Shown here: piece after piece, positions 28,649-38,125 of the stretch
Position numbering within the stretch: the first letter of the stretch is position 1
Layout: each line of letters starts with the position of its first letter
Origin: Thiohalobacter sp.
GTDB lineage: Bacteria > Pseudomonadota > Gammaproteobacteria > Thiohalobacterales > Thiohalobacteraceae
NCBI RefSeq assembly: GCF_027000115.1
Contig: NZ_JALTON010000058.1
Location: forward strand, 38,449-102,448
Reading direction: 5' to 3'
Length of the DNA stretch: 64,000 nt
The notes under the pieces: generated by a model
What the model saw: only the letters and a program-made list of their open reading frames with translations
What the model was told of the DNA's origin: nothing
Database searches by the model: none
Made by a program: the position numbers and the translations under genes

Positions 28649-30343
28649 CTAGATAAGAATCATCTCGTTCTGTCCGGCACCGGCCGGGATCATCGGGTAG
28701 ACGTTCTCGTTCTGGTCGGTAATGAAGTCCAGAAACACCAGCTTGTCCCGGGCCTTCATCGCTTCCTTGAGCGCCGCCTCGACGTCCTGGGGCTTCTCCA
28801 CCCGGATTCCGGTGTGGCCGTAACTCTCCGCCAGTGCCACGAAGTCCGGCAAGGATTCCATGTAGGACATGGCGTAGCGCTTCTGGTAGAAGAACTCCTG
28901 CCACTGCCGGACCATGCCCAGATAACGGTTGTTCAGGTTGATGATCTTGATCGGCAGCCCGTACTGGCGACAGGTGGACAACTCCTGGACGCACATCTGG
29001 ATGCTGCCCTCGCCGGTAACACAGCACACGGTCTGGTCGGGGTGCGCAAGCTGCACGCCCATGGCCGCCGGGAAGCCGAAGCCCATGGTGCCCAGCCCGC
29101 CGGAATTGATCCATTGCCGCGGCTTGTCGAACTTGTAGAACTGCGCGGCCCACATCTGGTGCTGGCCCACATCGGAGGTGACGAAGGCCTTGCCTTTGGT
29201 AACCTTGTACAGGGTTTCGATGACATACTGGGGCTTGATGATCTCGCTGTCGCGGTCGTACTTGAGACAGTCCATGGCCCGCCATTCGTCGATCTGTTTC
29301 CACCATGCGGCCAGTGCCTCGGCATCCGGCTTGCGGCCGGCCTCGGCCAGCAGCGTGTTCATCTGCTTGAGCACATCGCCGACCGGGCCGACGATGGGAA
29401 TGTCGACCTTGACGTTCTTGGAGATGGATGCCGGGTCGATGTCCACATGCACGATCTTCGCCGTCGGACAGAATTTCTCGACATTGCCCGTCACGCGGTC
29501 GTCGAAGCGCGCGCCGATGGCGATCAGCACGTCGCAGTTGTGCATGGCCATGTTGGCCTCGTAGGTGCCATGCATGCCCAGCATGCCGACGAACTGGCGA
29601 TCGGTGGCCGGATAGGCCCCCAGACCCATCAGGGTGTTGGTAATGGGAAAACCCAGACGCCGTGTGAAGTCGATGAGCTGGCGCGAGGCATTGTCCAGGA
29701 TGACGCCGCCGCCGGTGTAGATCATCGGCCGCTTCGCGCCCAGGATCAGGTCCACTGCCTTGCGGATCTGGCCCTTGTGTCCCTTGGTGGTCGGATTGTA
29801 GGACCGCATGCGCACCCGCTTCGGATAGTGGTACTCGCAGCGCTGCGCGGTGACATCCTTGGGGATGTCGACGACCACCGGGCCGGGGCGCCCCGTGGTG
29901 GCGACGTAGAAGGCCTTCCTGATGGTCTCGGCGAGATCACACACGTCCTTGACCAGGAAGTTGTGCTTCACGCAGGGACGGGTGATGCCGATGTTGTCGA
30001 CCTCCTGGAAGGCATCGTTGCCGATCAGCGCCGTGGGTACCTGGCCGGTGAAGACCACCATGGGAATGGAATCCATGTAGGCGGTGGCGATGCCGGTAAC
30101 GGCATTGGTCGCCCCGGGGCCGGAGGTGACCAGCACCACGCCCGGCTTGCCGGTCGAGCGGGCGTAACCGTCCGCGGCATGGGTGGCCGCCTGTTCGTGC
30201 CGTACCAGGATGTGCTGAACCTTGTCCTGCTGGTACAGGGCATCGTAGATGTGCAGTACGGCGCCGCCGGGATATCCGAAAATGAGGTCGACGCCCTCAT
30301 CCTGCAGACAGCGGACAAAGATCTCGGCACCCGTCAGTTCCAC
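28649..30343 (-). CDS. ilvB: acetolactate synthase large (catalytic) subunit
   Basis: Thiamine-diphosphate enzyme of 564 residues making acetolactate and acetohydroxybutyrate. The N-terminal ThDP domain has [14 protein letters not shown] with the catalytic Glu in [15 protein letters not shown]; the C-terminal ThDP motif runs from [14 protein letters not shown] to NNRYLGMV. The start is GTG at 30341-30343, with AGGA just upstream. First gene of the leftward ilv-psd-pssA unit. Its 5' region holds a sigma-70-like promoter and a terminator-like hairpin. Confidence 0.96.
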   Translation of the reverse strand: MELTGAEIFVRCLQDEGVDLIFGYPGGAVLHIYDALYQQDKVQHILVRHEQAATHAADGYARSTGKPGVVLVTSGPGATNAVTGIATAYMDSIPMVVFTGQVPTALIGNDAFQEVDNIGITRPCVKHNFLVKDVCDLAETIRKAFYVATTGRPGPVVVDIPKDVTAQRCEYHYPKRVRMRSYNPTTKGHKGQIRKAVDLILGAKRPMIYTGGGVILDNASRQLIDFTRRLGFPITNTLMGLGAYPATDRQFVGMLGMHGTYEANMAMHNCDVLIAIGARFDDRVTGNVEKFCPTAKIVHVDIDPASISKNVKVDIPIVGPVGDVLKQMNTLLAEAGRKPDAEALAAWWKQIDEWRAMDCLKYDRDSEIIKPQYVIETLYKVTKGKAFVTSDVGQHQMWAAQFYKFDKPRQWINSGGLGTMGFGFPAAMGVQLAHPDQTVCCVTGEGSIQMCVQELSTCRQYGLPIKIINLNNRYLGMVRQWQEFFYQKRYAMSYMESLPDFVALAESYGHTGIRVEKPQDVEAALKEAMKARDKLVFLDFITDQNENVYPMIPAGAGQNEMILI

Positions 30344-30422
30344 GAATTCCTACTCCCGAATATCTTGTCGACCGGGCCCGGGCGCTGGCCGCGCGCCCCG
30401 ATCGAAACAGCCCCTGGGGAAA

Positions 30423-30462
30423 CAAAAAATGCCCGCACAGGGGCCAAGCCCCCCGACCGGGC
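30423..30462 (-). terminator. terminator-like hairpin (possible attenuator) in the ilvB leader
   Basis: On the minus strand GCCCG...CGGGC (30458-30462 with 30431-30435) encloses a GGGG/CCCC inner stem, and ATTTTTTG follows directly. It lies about 80 bp ahead of ilvB and just after the predicted promoter, so it can only act on ilvB transcripts. No leader peptide with a start codon fits between promoter and hairpin. Confidence 0.6.
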
Positions 30463-30472
30463 GTAATATGAG

Positions 30473-30501
30473 AACGTACTTATATTGAAAGGCAAGGTCA
30501 A
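30473..30501 (-). promoter_or_regulatory. probable sigma-70 promoter of the ilv operon
   Basis: TTGACC (30496-30501) and TACGTT (30473-30478) on the minus strand are 17 bp apart. Predicted transcription start is near 30466, directly in front of the hairpin. It is the only good pair seen in the 298-bp gap between ilvB and the DUF4124 gene. Confidence 0.5.
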
Positions 30502-30641
30502 GTCGTTGAACGAATTTGGCCGGTCTCGTCCATGGCTCCGGGTGGCGGGGGGACGCTGGCTTCGCAAATTCGCGTGTCCACGCTTGAGCAGACCGTCCAA
30601 ACCGCCTATGTTGAGGCCACCACAGGATCAGGGAGCGCCCC

Positions 30642-31100
30642 ATGCACCACCCCCATCGCACGCGAATCCTGCTGTCGGCCCTGCTCCTGGGCTGGAGCCT
30701 CGCCGTCCCGGCCGCCATGTACAAGTGGGTCGACGACCAGGGCCAGGTCCACTACAGCCAGTATCCGCCCAGGGATCGCGAGGTAGAGACCATCGCCCCC
30801 CCGCCGCCGCCCGCCACGCCGGCGGCCGAGGCGCAGAAGCGGCTGGAGGAAACCCTGCGCACGCTGGACGAAACCCGCAAGGCGCGCGAGGCATCCAGGC
30901 AGAAGGCCGCGGAAGAGGCCGCGGAGGCCGAGCGCATCCGCAGCAATTGCGAGGCCGCCCGCGCCAATCTGCGGCGCCTGACCGCCGGCGGACGCAAGAA
31001 GATCGTCGGCGAGGATGGCGTAGCCTATTACATGACCGAAGAAGAAAAACGGAAAAAGATTCAGGAAGCGCGCGATCAGATCGATAAGTACTGCAAGTAG
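30642..31100 (+). CDS. DUF4124 domain protein, exported
   Basis: A 152-residue protein with a signal peptide (about 1-25) followed at once by the DUF4124 motif MYKWVDDQGQVHYSQYPP, then a proline linker and a long charged coiled-coil (about 65-115) rich in Glu/Lys/Arg/Ala. Function of the domain is unknown; such proteins are numerous in gammaproteobacterial envelopes. Diverges from ilvB; the tautomerase gene follows 22 bp later. Confidence 0.8.
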   Translation: MHHPHRTRILLSALLLGWSLAVPAAMYKWVDDQGQVHYSQYPPRDREVETIAPPPPPATPAAEAQKRLEETLRTLDETRKAREASRQKAAEEAAEAERIRSNCEAARANLRRLTAGGRKKIVGEDGVAYYMTEEEKRKKIQEARDQIDKYCK

Positions 31101-31122
31101 GACGTACAGGAACCCTGAAACC

Positions 31123-31467
31123 ATGCCCTTTCTGAGGATTGAGACCAACCAGCACCTGGAGGCCGACCGCCGCAGCAGCCTGCTAGCCGCCGCTTCCGCC
31201 GGCGTGGCCAGCCTGCTCGGCAAGCCGGAGCGCTACGTCATGGTGAGCCTGGTGCACAACCCGGACATGCTGTTCGCCGGCGGCGCCGAGCCGCTGGCCT
31301 ATCTCGAGCTCAAGAGCATCGGCCTGCCGCGGGCGCACACCGCGGATCTGTCTGCCGCCCTGTGCGCACTGATGGACGAGCATCTCGGCGTTCCGGCGGA
31401 CCGCGTCTACATCGAGTTCGCCGATGCCGAGCGGCCCCTTTGGGGCTGGGACGGCGCCACCTTCTGA
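31123..31467 (+). CDS. tautomerase/MIF family protein
   Basis: A 114-residue protein of the macrophage migration inhibitory factor fold. Pro2 follows the initiator Met (MPFLRIETN), as needed for the catalytic N-terminal proline after Met removal; YVMVSLVHNPDMLFAG and the C-terminal RVYIEFADAERPLWGWDGATF pattern (quoted in part) match phenylpyruvate tautomerase-type MIF proteins. The natural substrate in bacteria is unknown. Flanked on both sides by small exported proteins on the same strand. Confidence 0.82.
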   Translation: MPFLRIETNQHLEADRRSSLLAAASAGVASLLGKPERYVMVSLVHNPDMLFAGGAEPLAYLELKSIGLPRAHTADLSAALCALMDEHLGVPADRVYIEFADAERPLWGWDGATF

Positions 31468-31485
31468 GCGCAGCCACTGTCTGCC

Positions 31486-32463
31486 ATGCCCTGCCGCCGC
31501 ATATTGCTGGCCATGCTGGTCCTGTTCGCCCAGTCGGTCGTCGCCGCTGCCGGCTGCGATCGCGCCGCCGACCGCTTTCTGGAGGAACTGCTGGCCTCGG
31601 TCCGCGCCTGGGAACAGATCAACCGCCACGGCAACCGGATCCTCGACGAGGACACCGACTACCGGCGCTACGACCTCGCCAAGCGCAAGATCTACGCCGG
31701 CTTCCACAAGGATGCCCGCGACTGCCATGGCGTGACCCTGCTGGCGAACCTGCTGGAGCAGCCGCCCAGCCCGCGAACGGTCGGCTTCGTGCGCGCCCTG
31801 CTGCGTGCCGGCCACGACCCCAACCTCCGCAGCCGCAACGGCCTCACCCCTCTGCTCACCTTCACCGAGCACCTGCCCGAGTTCCTGGCCGCGGGCGGTG
31901 ATGTCGACAGCGCCCTGGAGACGCTGGACGTGCTGCTGGAGTACGGCGCCGACCCGAACCTCGTGGCCGAGGTCTCCGGCCCGGACGGCGTGCCCGAACC
32001 CTATCCGCTGACCCTGTTCGATGGCCTGGTGCGGGTGAAGGACCCGCGCTTCATCGACCGCCTGCTGCCGCATCTGACCCGCGACTTCATCAACATCGCC
32101 CTCGACCTCCCCGTGTTGCAGGGCCCGCGCGGCCAGGCCATCGCCGGCAAGCTGCGCACCCGGCTGGCCCTGCTCAGGCAGCAGGCGAAGGCGCGCGCCG
32201 AAGCCGAAGCGGCGGCAAAGGCGGCTGCCGCGGCCGCGAAGGCCGATGCCGAGGCGGGGGCAGTGGCGGAGGGCAGAGAGGGCGAAGCGGCCGCCGACGA
32301 GGATCCCTTCGTGCGCGGCAACCCGGACGAGGATCCCTTCATCCGCGGCACCCCGGCGCCCGCGCCGGCCGCGCCGCAGCCGCCCGCCTCGATGCCGGAT
32401 ACCTCCGCACCCGTCGAGGAAGATCCCTTCATCCGCAGCCCCGCCCCCGCAGCGCGGCCCTGA
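31486..32463 (+). CDS. exported protein with ankyrin-like region and EDPFIRG repeat tail
   Basis: A 325-residue protein not assigned to a family. Signal peptide about 1-21. Residues about 80-160 look like ankyrin repeats ([21 protein letters not shown] and [13 protein letters not shown]). Residues about 225-265 form an Ala/Glu/Lys helix, and the tail repeats the heptad-like unit [DE]EDPFIRG three times ([29 protein letters not shown]) separated by Ala/Pro linkers. The tail resembles short linear binding motifs. It precedes proS by 68 bp on the same strand. Confidence 0.6.
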   Translation: MPCRRILLAMLVLFAQSVVAAAGCDRAADRFLEELLASVRAWEQINRHGNRILDEDTDYRRYDLAKRKIYAGFHKDARDCHGVTLLANLLEQPPSPRTVGFVRALLRAGHDPNLRSRNGLTPLLTFTEHLPEFLAAGGDVDSALETLDVLLEYGADPNLVAEVSGPDGVPEPYPLTLFDGLVRVKDPRFIDRLLPHLTRDFINIALDLPVLQGPRGQAIAGKLRTRLALLRQQAKARAEAEAAAKAAAAAAKADAEAGAVAEGREGEAAADEDPFVRGNPDEDPFIRGTPAPAPAAPQPPASMPDTSAPVEEDPFIRSPAPAARP

Positions 32464-32531
32464 GTCCTCGCCATGGCGACGGCGGTGCGAGTAAAATGCC
32501 CGCTCTTGCCGACCCGAGGACAGGATCCCGC

Positions 32532-34232
32532 ATGCGCACATCCCGCTTTCCGCTTTCCACCCTCAAGGAAGTTCCCGCCGACGCCGAGATCGTCAGCCAT
32601 CAGCTGATGCTGCGCGCCGGCATGATCCGCAAGCTCGCCGCCGGCGTGTACAACTGGCTGCCGCTGGGCCTGCGGGTCCTGCGCAAGGTGGAGCGCATCG
32701 TGCGCGAGGAAATGGACCGCGCCGGCGCGCTGGAGCTGCTGATGCCGGCCATCCAGCCCGCCGAACTGTGGCAGGCGTCCGGTCGCTGGGACCAGTACGG
32801 CCCCGAGCTGCTGCGGCTGCGCGACCGCCATGATCGCGAGTTCTGCTTCGGCCCCACCCACGAGGAAGTGATCACCGACATCGCCCGCCGCGAGCTGAAG
32901 AGCTACCGCCAGCTGCCGGTGAACTTCTACCAGATCCAGACCAAGTTCCGCGACGAGATCCGCCCCCGCTTCGGCGTCATGCGCGCGCGCGAGTTCCTGA
33001 TGAAGGATGCCTACTCCTTCCATCTCGACCAGGCCTCGCTCTCGGAAACCTATGAGCGGATGTTCGAGACCTACTCGCGCATCTTCACCCGCCTCGGCCT
33101 CGACTTCCGCCCGGTGCAGGCCGACACCGGCGCCATCGGCGGCGCGGTGTCGCACGAGTTCCACGTCCTCGCCGACTCCGGCGAGGACGCCATCGCCTTC
33201 TCCGACGCCTCCGACTATGCCGCCAACGTCGAACTCGCCGAGGCACTGCCACCGGAAGGCGAGCGCCCGGCGCCGGGCAAGCCCATGCAGGCCGTGGCCA
33301 CACCCGGCCAGCACAGCATCGAGGAGGTCAGCACCTTCCTCAAGGTGCCACCCGAGCGCTGCCTGAAGACCCTGATTGTCCATGGTGCAGAGGAAGGCCA
33401 ACTGGTCGCCCTGGTCCTGCGCGGCGATCACGAACTGAATGCCATCAAGGCCGAGAAGCATCCTGCCGTGGCCGCGCCGCTGACCTTCGCCTCGGATGCC
33501 GAGGTGCGTGCCGCCACCGGCGCCGCACCGGGATCGGTCGGGCCGGTGGGCCTGGAGATCCCGGTCATCGCCGACCGGGCCGCCGCCCATGTCGCCGACT
33601 TCGTCTGCGGCGCCAACCGCGACGGCGAGCACCTGACCGGCGCCAACTGGGGCCGGGACCTGCCCGAGCCCGAGGTCGCCGACCTGCGCAATGTGGTCGC
33701 CGGCGACCCCAGCCCCGACGGCAAGGGCCGGTTGTCCATCGTCCGCGGTATCGAGGTCGGCCACATCTTCCAGCTCGGCACCAAGTACAGCCAGGCCATG
33801 AATGCCACCGTGCTCGACGAGGACGGCAAGGAGCGGGTGCTGCTCATGGGCTGCTACGGCATCGGCGTGTCGCGGGTGGTGGCCGCCGCCATCGAGCAGA
33901 ACCACGACGACCGCGGCATCCTCTGGCCCGAACCTATCGCGCCCTTCCGCGTGGCCCTGTGCCCCATGAACATGAAGAAGTCGCCGCGGGTGGCCGAGAC
34001 CGCCGAGCGCCTGTACCGCGACCTGCTCGACGCCGGTGTCGAGGTACTGTTCGACGACCGCGATGTGCGTGCCGGGGTCATGTTCGCCGATATGGAGCTG
34101 ATCGGCATCCCGCATCGCATCATCGTTGGGGAGCGCAACCTCGATAATGGCAAGGTGGAATACAAGCGCGGCCACGAACGCGACGCCGAGCTCATCGATA
34201 TCGACGCCGTCGTCGATCGCTTCCGCGACTGA
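32532..34232 (+). CDS. proS: prolyl-tRNA synthetase (bacterial type, with editing domain)
   Basis: Charges tRNA-Pro; 566 residues. Class II motifs are present ([20 protein letters not shown] and the C-terminal [13 protein letters not shown]), with the YbaK-like Ala-editing insertion at about 225-410. The ATG at 32532 with AGGA upstream fits the family N-terminus [13 protein letters not shown]; an in-frame Met 12 codons earlier is rejected. Single gene, followed by repeats. Confidence 0.96.
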   Translation: MRTSRFPLSTLKEVPADAEIVSHQLMLRAGMIRKLAAGVYNWLPLGLRVLRKVERIVREEMDRAGALELLMPAIQPAELWQASGRWDQYGPELLRLRDRHDREFCFGPTHEEVITDIARRELKSYRQLPVNFYQIQTKFRDEIRPRFGVMRAREFLMKDAYSFHLDQASLSETYERMFETYSRIFTRLGLDFRPVQADTGAIGGAVSHEFHVLADSGEDAIAFSDASDYAANVELAEALPPEGERPAPGKPMQAVATPGQHSIEEVSTFLKVPPERCLKTLIVHGAEEGQLVALVLRGDHELNAIKAEKHPAVAAPLTFASDAEVRAATGAAPGSVGPVGLEIPVIADRAAAHVADFVCGANRDGEHLTGANWGRDLPEPEVADLRNVVAGDPSPDGKGRLSIVRGIEVGHIFQLGTKYSQAMNATVLDEDGKERVLLMGCYGIGVSRVVAAAIEQNHDDRGILWPEPIAPFRVALCPMNMKKSPRVAETAERLYRDLLDAGVEVLFDDRDVRAGVMFADMELIGIPHRIIVGERNLDNGKVEYKRGHERDAELIDIDAVVDRFRD

Positions 34233-34295
34233 TCACCGAAGAGCGCCGCGAGAGCGCTACGGAACTCACCGAATCCACGGAAAGCAAGGCTGGCC

Positions 34296-34326
34296 GTAGC
34301 CCGGATGCAGCGCAGAGGAATCCGGG
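34296..34326 (+). repeat. GTAGCCCGGATG REP-like palindromic repeat, copy 1
   Basis: GTAGCCCGGATG, a variable centre and GGAATCCGGG; the CCCGGAT/ATCCGGG ends pair into a hairpin. Copy 2 is at 52823-52853 in the opposite orientation. This wording is frequent in gammaproteobacterial intergenic DNA. Confidence 0.7.
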
Positions 34327-34419
34327 GGAGGCACCGGATCGACTCAACAAGCGGGATCATCTGCCGATCAGGGGACTGACACACTGGAAAGCTCCCTGAC
34401 CACGGGCGATACTCCTGCC

Positions 34420-34995
34420 ATGCACCGTCTCTCAAGACACCTGCTCTTTCTGCTGCTCTGCGGCATGGCGAACGTACAGGCCGCCACCCAGGAGCGGCCC
34501 GATGCCGAGCTGCGTGACCTGTTGCGCCAGGCCATCCACAGGGCCGAGAGCTTCTCCGACCGCTTCGAGGCCGAGGTCTGGCTGACCGACATGGCCGGAC
34601 GGCTGGAACGCTGGGATCACATTCCCGCAGACGAACGGCTGGAAATCCTGCGCGTGGTGCACCAGGAGGCCTCGCACCAGTCACTGCCACCCGAGCTGGT
34701 GCTCTCCGTCATTCAGGTCGAGAGCAACTTCGACCGCTTCGCCATTTCCACCGCCGGCGCCCGCGGCCTGATGCAGGTCATGCCCTTCTGGCTGGAGGAA
34801 CTCGGCCGCCCCGACGACGACCTGTTCGACATACGCACCAACATCCGCTACGGCTGCACCATCCTCAAGCTCTACCTCGACCGCGAGCGCGGCGACTTCC
34901 AGCGCGCCCTGGCCCGCTACAACGGCAGTGTCGGCAAGGTCTGGTACCCACAGCGGGTATTCAGCGCACTCAATCGGCACTGGTACCGGCAGTGA
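34420..34995 (+). CDS. lytic transglycosylase, SLT family
   Basis: A 191-residue exported enzyme cleaving the glycan strands of murein. Signal peptide about 1-22; the SLT domain (about 85-185) has the catalytic Glu in VIQVESNFDRFAIS and the conserved GARGLMQVMPFW and ALARYNG motifs. Short for the family: the domain plus a helical N-terminal segment only. It lies alone between two repeat clusters, inside the pair C arms. Confidence 0.9.
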   Translation: MHRLSRHLLFLLLCGMANVQAATQERPDAELRDLLRQAIHRAESFSDRFEAEVWLTDMAGRLERWDHIPADERLEILRVVHQEASHQSLPPELVLSVIQVESNFDRFAISTAGARGLMQVMPFWLEELGRPDDDLFDIRTNIRYGCTILKLYLDRERGDFQRALARYNGSVGKVWYPQRVFSALNRHWYRQ

Positions 34996-35025
34996 TGTGG
35001 CCTGTCCCGGACGTAACAGCCATCA

Positions 35026-35061
35026 ACGCAGAGGCCGCAGAGGCGCCGAGGCCGCGAAGGG
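35026..35061 (+). repeat. CGCAGAGG low-complexity dispersed repeat
   Basis: A CGCAGAGGCCGCAGAGGCG sequence with a GCCGAGGCCGCGAAGG tail, a motif often scattered in proteobacterial intergenic regions. Only one copy was seen here. Confidence 0.4.
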
Positions 35062-35083
35062 GACCCAATCGTTGCAAAAACCC

Positions 35084-35173
35084 GTAGGATGGGCAAAGGC
35101 CTGAAAGGCCGTGCCCATCGAAATGCCGCCGAATCATGATGGGCACGTCGCTGCGCTCCTTTGCCCATCCTAC
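35084..35173. repeat. GTAGGATGGGCAAAGG nested palindrome
   Basis: Outer arms 35084-35099 and 35158-35173 are perfect 16-bp reverse complements (GTAGGATGGGCAAAGG). A nested pair (GTGCCCATC/GATGGGCAC) lies at 35111-35119 and 35138-35146. The whole 90 bp can fold into one long hairpin and is a typical REP-like mobile palindrome. Confidence 0.8.
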
Positions 35174-35244
35174 CTATCCTGACGAAGCACGGGCAGCCCG
35201 ATTCCTTTCCGTGGATTCGGTGGATTCCGTGGCGCTCTTGCTCT

Positions 35245-36564
35245 TTACCGCACGAACAGCGCCATCGACTCCACATGAGCGGTATGCGGGAACATGTCCA
35301 TTACCCCGGCGCGTTCCAGGCGATAGCCCTGCGTGGCGAGCAGGCCGGCGTCGCGGGCGAGCGAACCGGGATGACAGGAGACATAGACGATGCGGGGGAC
35401 ATCGAGGCCCGCGAGGCGCGGCATCATGGCCTCGGCGCCGGACCTTGGAGGATCGAGCAGGATGCGATCGTAGTCTCCCTGCAGCCAGGGCGCGCCCTCG
35501 ACGCTTTCCATCAGGTTGGCGACATGGAATTCGACATTTCCCAGGCCGTTGCGCCGGGCGTTGTCGCGGGCGCGCTGTACCAGCCCCGCCTCGCCTTCCA
35601 CACCGACCACCTCGCGCGCATGACGCGCCAGCGGCAGGGTGAAATTACCCACCCCGCAGAACAGGTCGAGCACCCGTTCGCTGCCCTCGAGTGCCAGCCA
35701 GTCGAGGGCCTGGGCGATCATGGCGCGATTGATGTCGGCGTTGATCTGGGTGAAGTCGGTGGGCAGGAACTGCAGGCGCAGCCCTTCCGCCGGCAACGCG
35801 TATTCGAGCACCGAGCGTTCGGGCCAGAGCAGGGTCACGGTATCGGGACCGCCCGACTGCAGGTGGATGTGCAGGCCGGTGGCCTCGCCGAAGGCGCGCA
35901 GACGGGCCTGGTCCTCGGCCGTGGGTTCTTCCAGCACGCGAAACACCAGGGCACCGGCGTCGTCGCCGAAGGCCACCTCGATCTGCGGCACGGCACTGCG
36001 AATGCCGAGGCGCTCGACCAGGCGCGACAGCGCCTCGATGCGCTCGCCTACGGCCGGGTGCAGTACCTCGCAGCGCGAGAGGTCGGCCACATAGGGCGTG
36101 CCCTTCTCGCGAAAGCCCACCAGCACCTTGCCCTTCTTGCGCACGTCCTTCACCCCCAGCCGCGCCTTGCGGCGATAGCCCCAGTGCGGGCCGGTGAGCG
36201 GCGGTGCGACGCTGGCCGGCTGGACCCCGCCGATGCGCTGCAGGTTGTCCAGCAACACCTGCTGCTTGGCGCGGATCTGCGCCGCGGGGTCCATGTGCTG
36301 CAGACTGCAGCCACCGCACAGGCCGGCATGCGGGCAGCGCGGTTCCACCCGCTCCGGCGCCGCCTGCTCGATGGCCATGGCCACGCCCTCGTCATAGCGG
36401 CGCGAGCGCTTCACATAGCGGAAACGGACATCCTCGCCGGGCAGGGCGCCATGGATGAACACCGCCTTGCCCTCGATGCGGGCGACGCCGCGGCCGTCGT
36501 GGGCAAGGCTGTCGATGTGCGCCGGAAAGTCGCCTTCCGGCAGTCGCTTGCGCTTCCGGGCCAT
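35245..36564 (-). CDS. rlmD: 23S rRNA (uracil-1939-C5)-methyltransferase
   Basis: SAM-dependent RumA/RlmD enzyme of 439 residues. A TRAM domain (about 1-60) is followed by the [4Fe-4S] cysteines in CPHAGLCGGC, the SAM motif LDLFCGVGNFTLPLA, DPPRSGAE and the catalytic Cys in YVSCHPGSLARD. The start at 36562-36564 (MARKRKRL) is the family one. Next to the PolB-like exonuclease (7 bp) and near cysM, as in pseudomonads where rlmD, cysM and gacS/barA cluster. Confidence 0.94.
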   Translation of the reverse strand: MARKRKRLPEGDFPAHIDSLAHDGRGVARIEGKAVFIHGALPGEDVRFRYVKRSRRYDEGVAMAIEQAAPERVEPRCPHAGLCGGCSLQHMDPAAQIRAKQQVLLDNLQRIGGVQPASVAPPLTGPHWGYRRKARLGVKDVRKKGKVLVGFREKGTPYVADLSRCEVLHPAVGERIEALSRLVERLGIRSAVPQIEVAFGDDAGALVFRVLEEPTAEDQARLRAFGEATGLHIHLQSGGPDTVTLLWPERSVLEYALPAEGLRLQFLPTDFTQINADINRAMIAQALDWLALEGSERVLDLFCGVGNFTLPLARHAREVVGVEGEAGLVQRARDNARRNGLGNVEFHVANLMESVEGAPWLQGDYDRILLDPPRSGAEAMMPRLAGLDVPRIVYVSCHPGSLARDAGLLATQGYRLERAGVMDMFPHTAHVESMALFVR

Positions 36565-36571
36565 GGCGGGA

Positions 36572-37342
36572 TCAGTCGGCCCAGGCGTCCAGGAAGGCGT
36601 CGAAGTGCGGCCGGCCCTCGGCCTTGAGATAGCTGCGCAGGCGTTCCAGTTCGCGGGCATGTCCGTCGGGCATCAGCCGGCCCCGCATCAGCTCGAAGCG
36701 CAGATAGACGAGATAGGTGTTGAGCACGTCGGTTTCGCAGTAGTCGCGGATGGCGCCGATCTGGCCATTACACCAGGCGTCCCAGACCCTGGCGCCGCTC
36801 ATGCCCATCTTGCCGGGAAAGCCCAGCAGGGTGGCGATCTCGTCCAGCGGGGCATTGGCGCGCGGCTGGTACATGGCGATCAGGTCCATGAGATCCAGGT
36901 GCCGGGTGTGATAGCGGCTGATGTAGTTGTTCCACTTGAAGTCGCGATCGTCCTCGCCCATGTCCCAGTAGCGCGGCGCCTGGATGCCGTGCACCAGCGC
37001 CCGGTAGTGCAGTACCGGCAGGTCGAAGCCGCTGCCGTTCCAGGACACCAGCACGGGCGTGCGCTTCTCGATGACATCATAGAAGGTCTGGACCAGGGTG
37101 CGCTCGTCGTCCTCGGGACTGCCGAGCGAGGCGACCTTGAGCTGGGTGTCGGTCGCGTAGACCGCGGAGATGGCCACCACCCGGTGCAGATGCAGGCGTA
37201 GGAAGTCGGTGCCCGCCTCCTGCTGGCGCAGGTGGAACATGGCCTTGGCCACGTCCTCGTCGGGCAGTCCGTCCAGCCCGTACAGGCGCCGGCCACCGTC
37301 CAGGTCGGGGATGGTTTCGATGTCGAAGACGAACACGTTCAT
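36572..37342 (-). CDS. predicted 3'-5' exonuclease related to the PolB exonuclease domain
   Basis: A 256-residue protein of the DEDDy-like exonuclease superfamily. ExoI motif VFDIETIPD near the N-terminus, ExoII SWNGSGFDLPVLHYRAL, and a C-terminal acidic motif YCETDVLNTYLVYLRF are visible. The role in DNA processing is inferred from the family only. Located just upstream of rlmD on the same strand; probably co-transcribed. Confidence 0.85.
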   Translation of the reverse strand: MNVFVFDIETIPDLDGGRRLYGLDGLPDEDVAKAMFHLRQQEAGTDFLRLHLHRVVAISAVYATDTQLKVASLGSPEDDERTLVQTFYDVIEKRTPVLVSWNGSGFDLPVLHYRALVHGIQAPRYWDMGEDDRDFKWNNYISRYHTRHLDLMDLIAMYQPRANAPLDEIATLLGFPGKMGMSGARVWDAWCNGQIGAIRDYCETDVLNTYLVYLRFELMRGRLMPDGHARELERLRSYLKAEGRPHFDAFLDAWAD

Positions 37343-37389
37343 TCAGCAACCTCTGGGAACCGGGGCCGGTTTCATATCAGGGCACGGGG

Positions 37390-37423
37390 AAAAGCGCTTC
37401 GGGCGCATGATGTGCGCCCGAAG
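37390..37423 (-). terminator. intrinsic terminator after the ydbL-like gene
   Basis: An 11-bp perfect stem (37397-37407 with 37413-37423; 5-nt loop) is followed on the minus strand by CGCTTTT. The T-run is short but the stem is strong; it closes the ydbH-ydbL unit. Confidence 0.65.
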
Positions 37424-37440
37424 TGGTGTGACGAACCGGA

Positions 37441-38034
37441 TTACTTGCGCTTCCAGGCACCGCTGGCGTCCTGGTACCACCAGCCGGCGGGGGCACGATC
37501 GATCCAGCGCCGGGCGAAGGTAGCGCGGATGTCGCCTTCCCACTCGGGATGGCCGTTGGCACGGGCGATCTCGCGGTACAGGGCATCGCGATCGCGGTTC
37601 TCCTCCCGCACCAGCGCCTGCACCCGCGCGCGGTCCCGCAGCGGTATGGCGGCCAGGTCGCGCACGGCGATGCGGCCGTCCGCCGTCATGCCCACCGCCC
37701 CGCTGCCGTAGAAGGGCGCGAGCCGGGCGTGGCGGGCCTCCATGCTGGCGGTGAGACTTTGGATCGCGGGCGTCTGGATGTCGAAGTTGGGCGCGGCCTC
37801 GGCCGCAGGCACCAGGCGCTCGAGCAGGGCGACCAGCAGCGGCCGCTCAGTGCGCGAATGCGGCTGGGGCGCCGTTTCCGGCGCGGCCGGCTTGCCGCCC
37901 TCGCTGCCGTAGACCTGATCGATGATGCGATCGGCCGCTTCCTGGGCGGCGGCGGCCGGGAAATAGACGTTGATGGTGACGCAGCCGGCCACGAACAGGG
38001 CCAGCAGCGGGGTGAACAGTCGTTCAAGCTTCAT
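37441..38034 (-). CDS. YdbL-like (DUF1318) lipoprotein
   Basis: A 197-residue protein. The N-terminus is a lipoprotein signal with the lipobox LFVAGC (Cys18), then TINVYFPAAAAQEAADRII, the usual DUF1318 opening. The C-terminal about 105 residues match E. coli YdbL in plan (a helical, charged segment ending in a Trp-Lys-Arg-Lys tail, GAWKRK). The ATG at 38032-38034 has GGGAG upstream. It directly follows the YdbH-like gene, as in E. coli ydbH-ynbE-ydbL, but no separate ynbE lies in the 91-bp gap. This protein may combine the YnbE-type lipid anchor with YdbL. Confidence 0.72.
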   Translation of the reverse strand: MKLERLFTPLLALFVAGCVTINVYFPAAAAQEAADRIIDQVYGSEGGKPAAPETAPQPHSRTERPLLVALLERLVPAAEAAPNFDIQTPAIQSLTASMEARHARLAPFYGSGAVGMTADGRIAVRDLAAIPLRDRARVQALVREENRDRDALYREIARANGHPEWEGDIRATFARRWIDRAPAGWWYQDASGAWKRK

Positions 38035-38125
38035 CGGGGTGCTCCCTTTTCCGGTCTTCTGACGGGCATGCTTCGTCCTGCCCATTGTGCGCGAAGCGAC
38101 TGAACGGCGGCTGAACAGTCGCGGC

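Larger units (their letters stand above)
34252..35237. repeat. inverted pair of the TCCGTGGATTC dispersed repeat (pair C) enclosing a lytic transglycosylase gene
   Basis: Left arm 34252-34284 (CACCGAATCCACGGAAAG core) and right arm 35205-35237 (CTTTCCGTGGATTCGGTG core) are reverse complements with few mismatches, about 920 bp apart. Between them lie one gene (34420-34995) and two other repeat families. Apart from that gene, the gaps 34233-34419 and 34996-35244 hold only repeats. Confidence 0.75.

Noticed and set aside
30410..30444. Alternative pairing GCCCCTG (30410-30416) with CAGGGGC (30438-30444) as an ilv antiterminator
   Set aside because: The downstream arm is made only after the T-run, so it cannot prevent termination at the hairpin.
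30423..30478. VLILRPVGGL frame as an ilv leader peptide
   Set aside because: No ATG, GTG or TTG in frame after the predicted transcription start.
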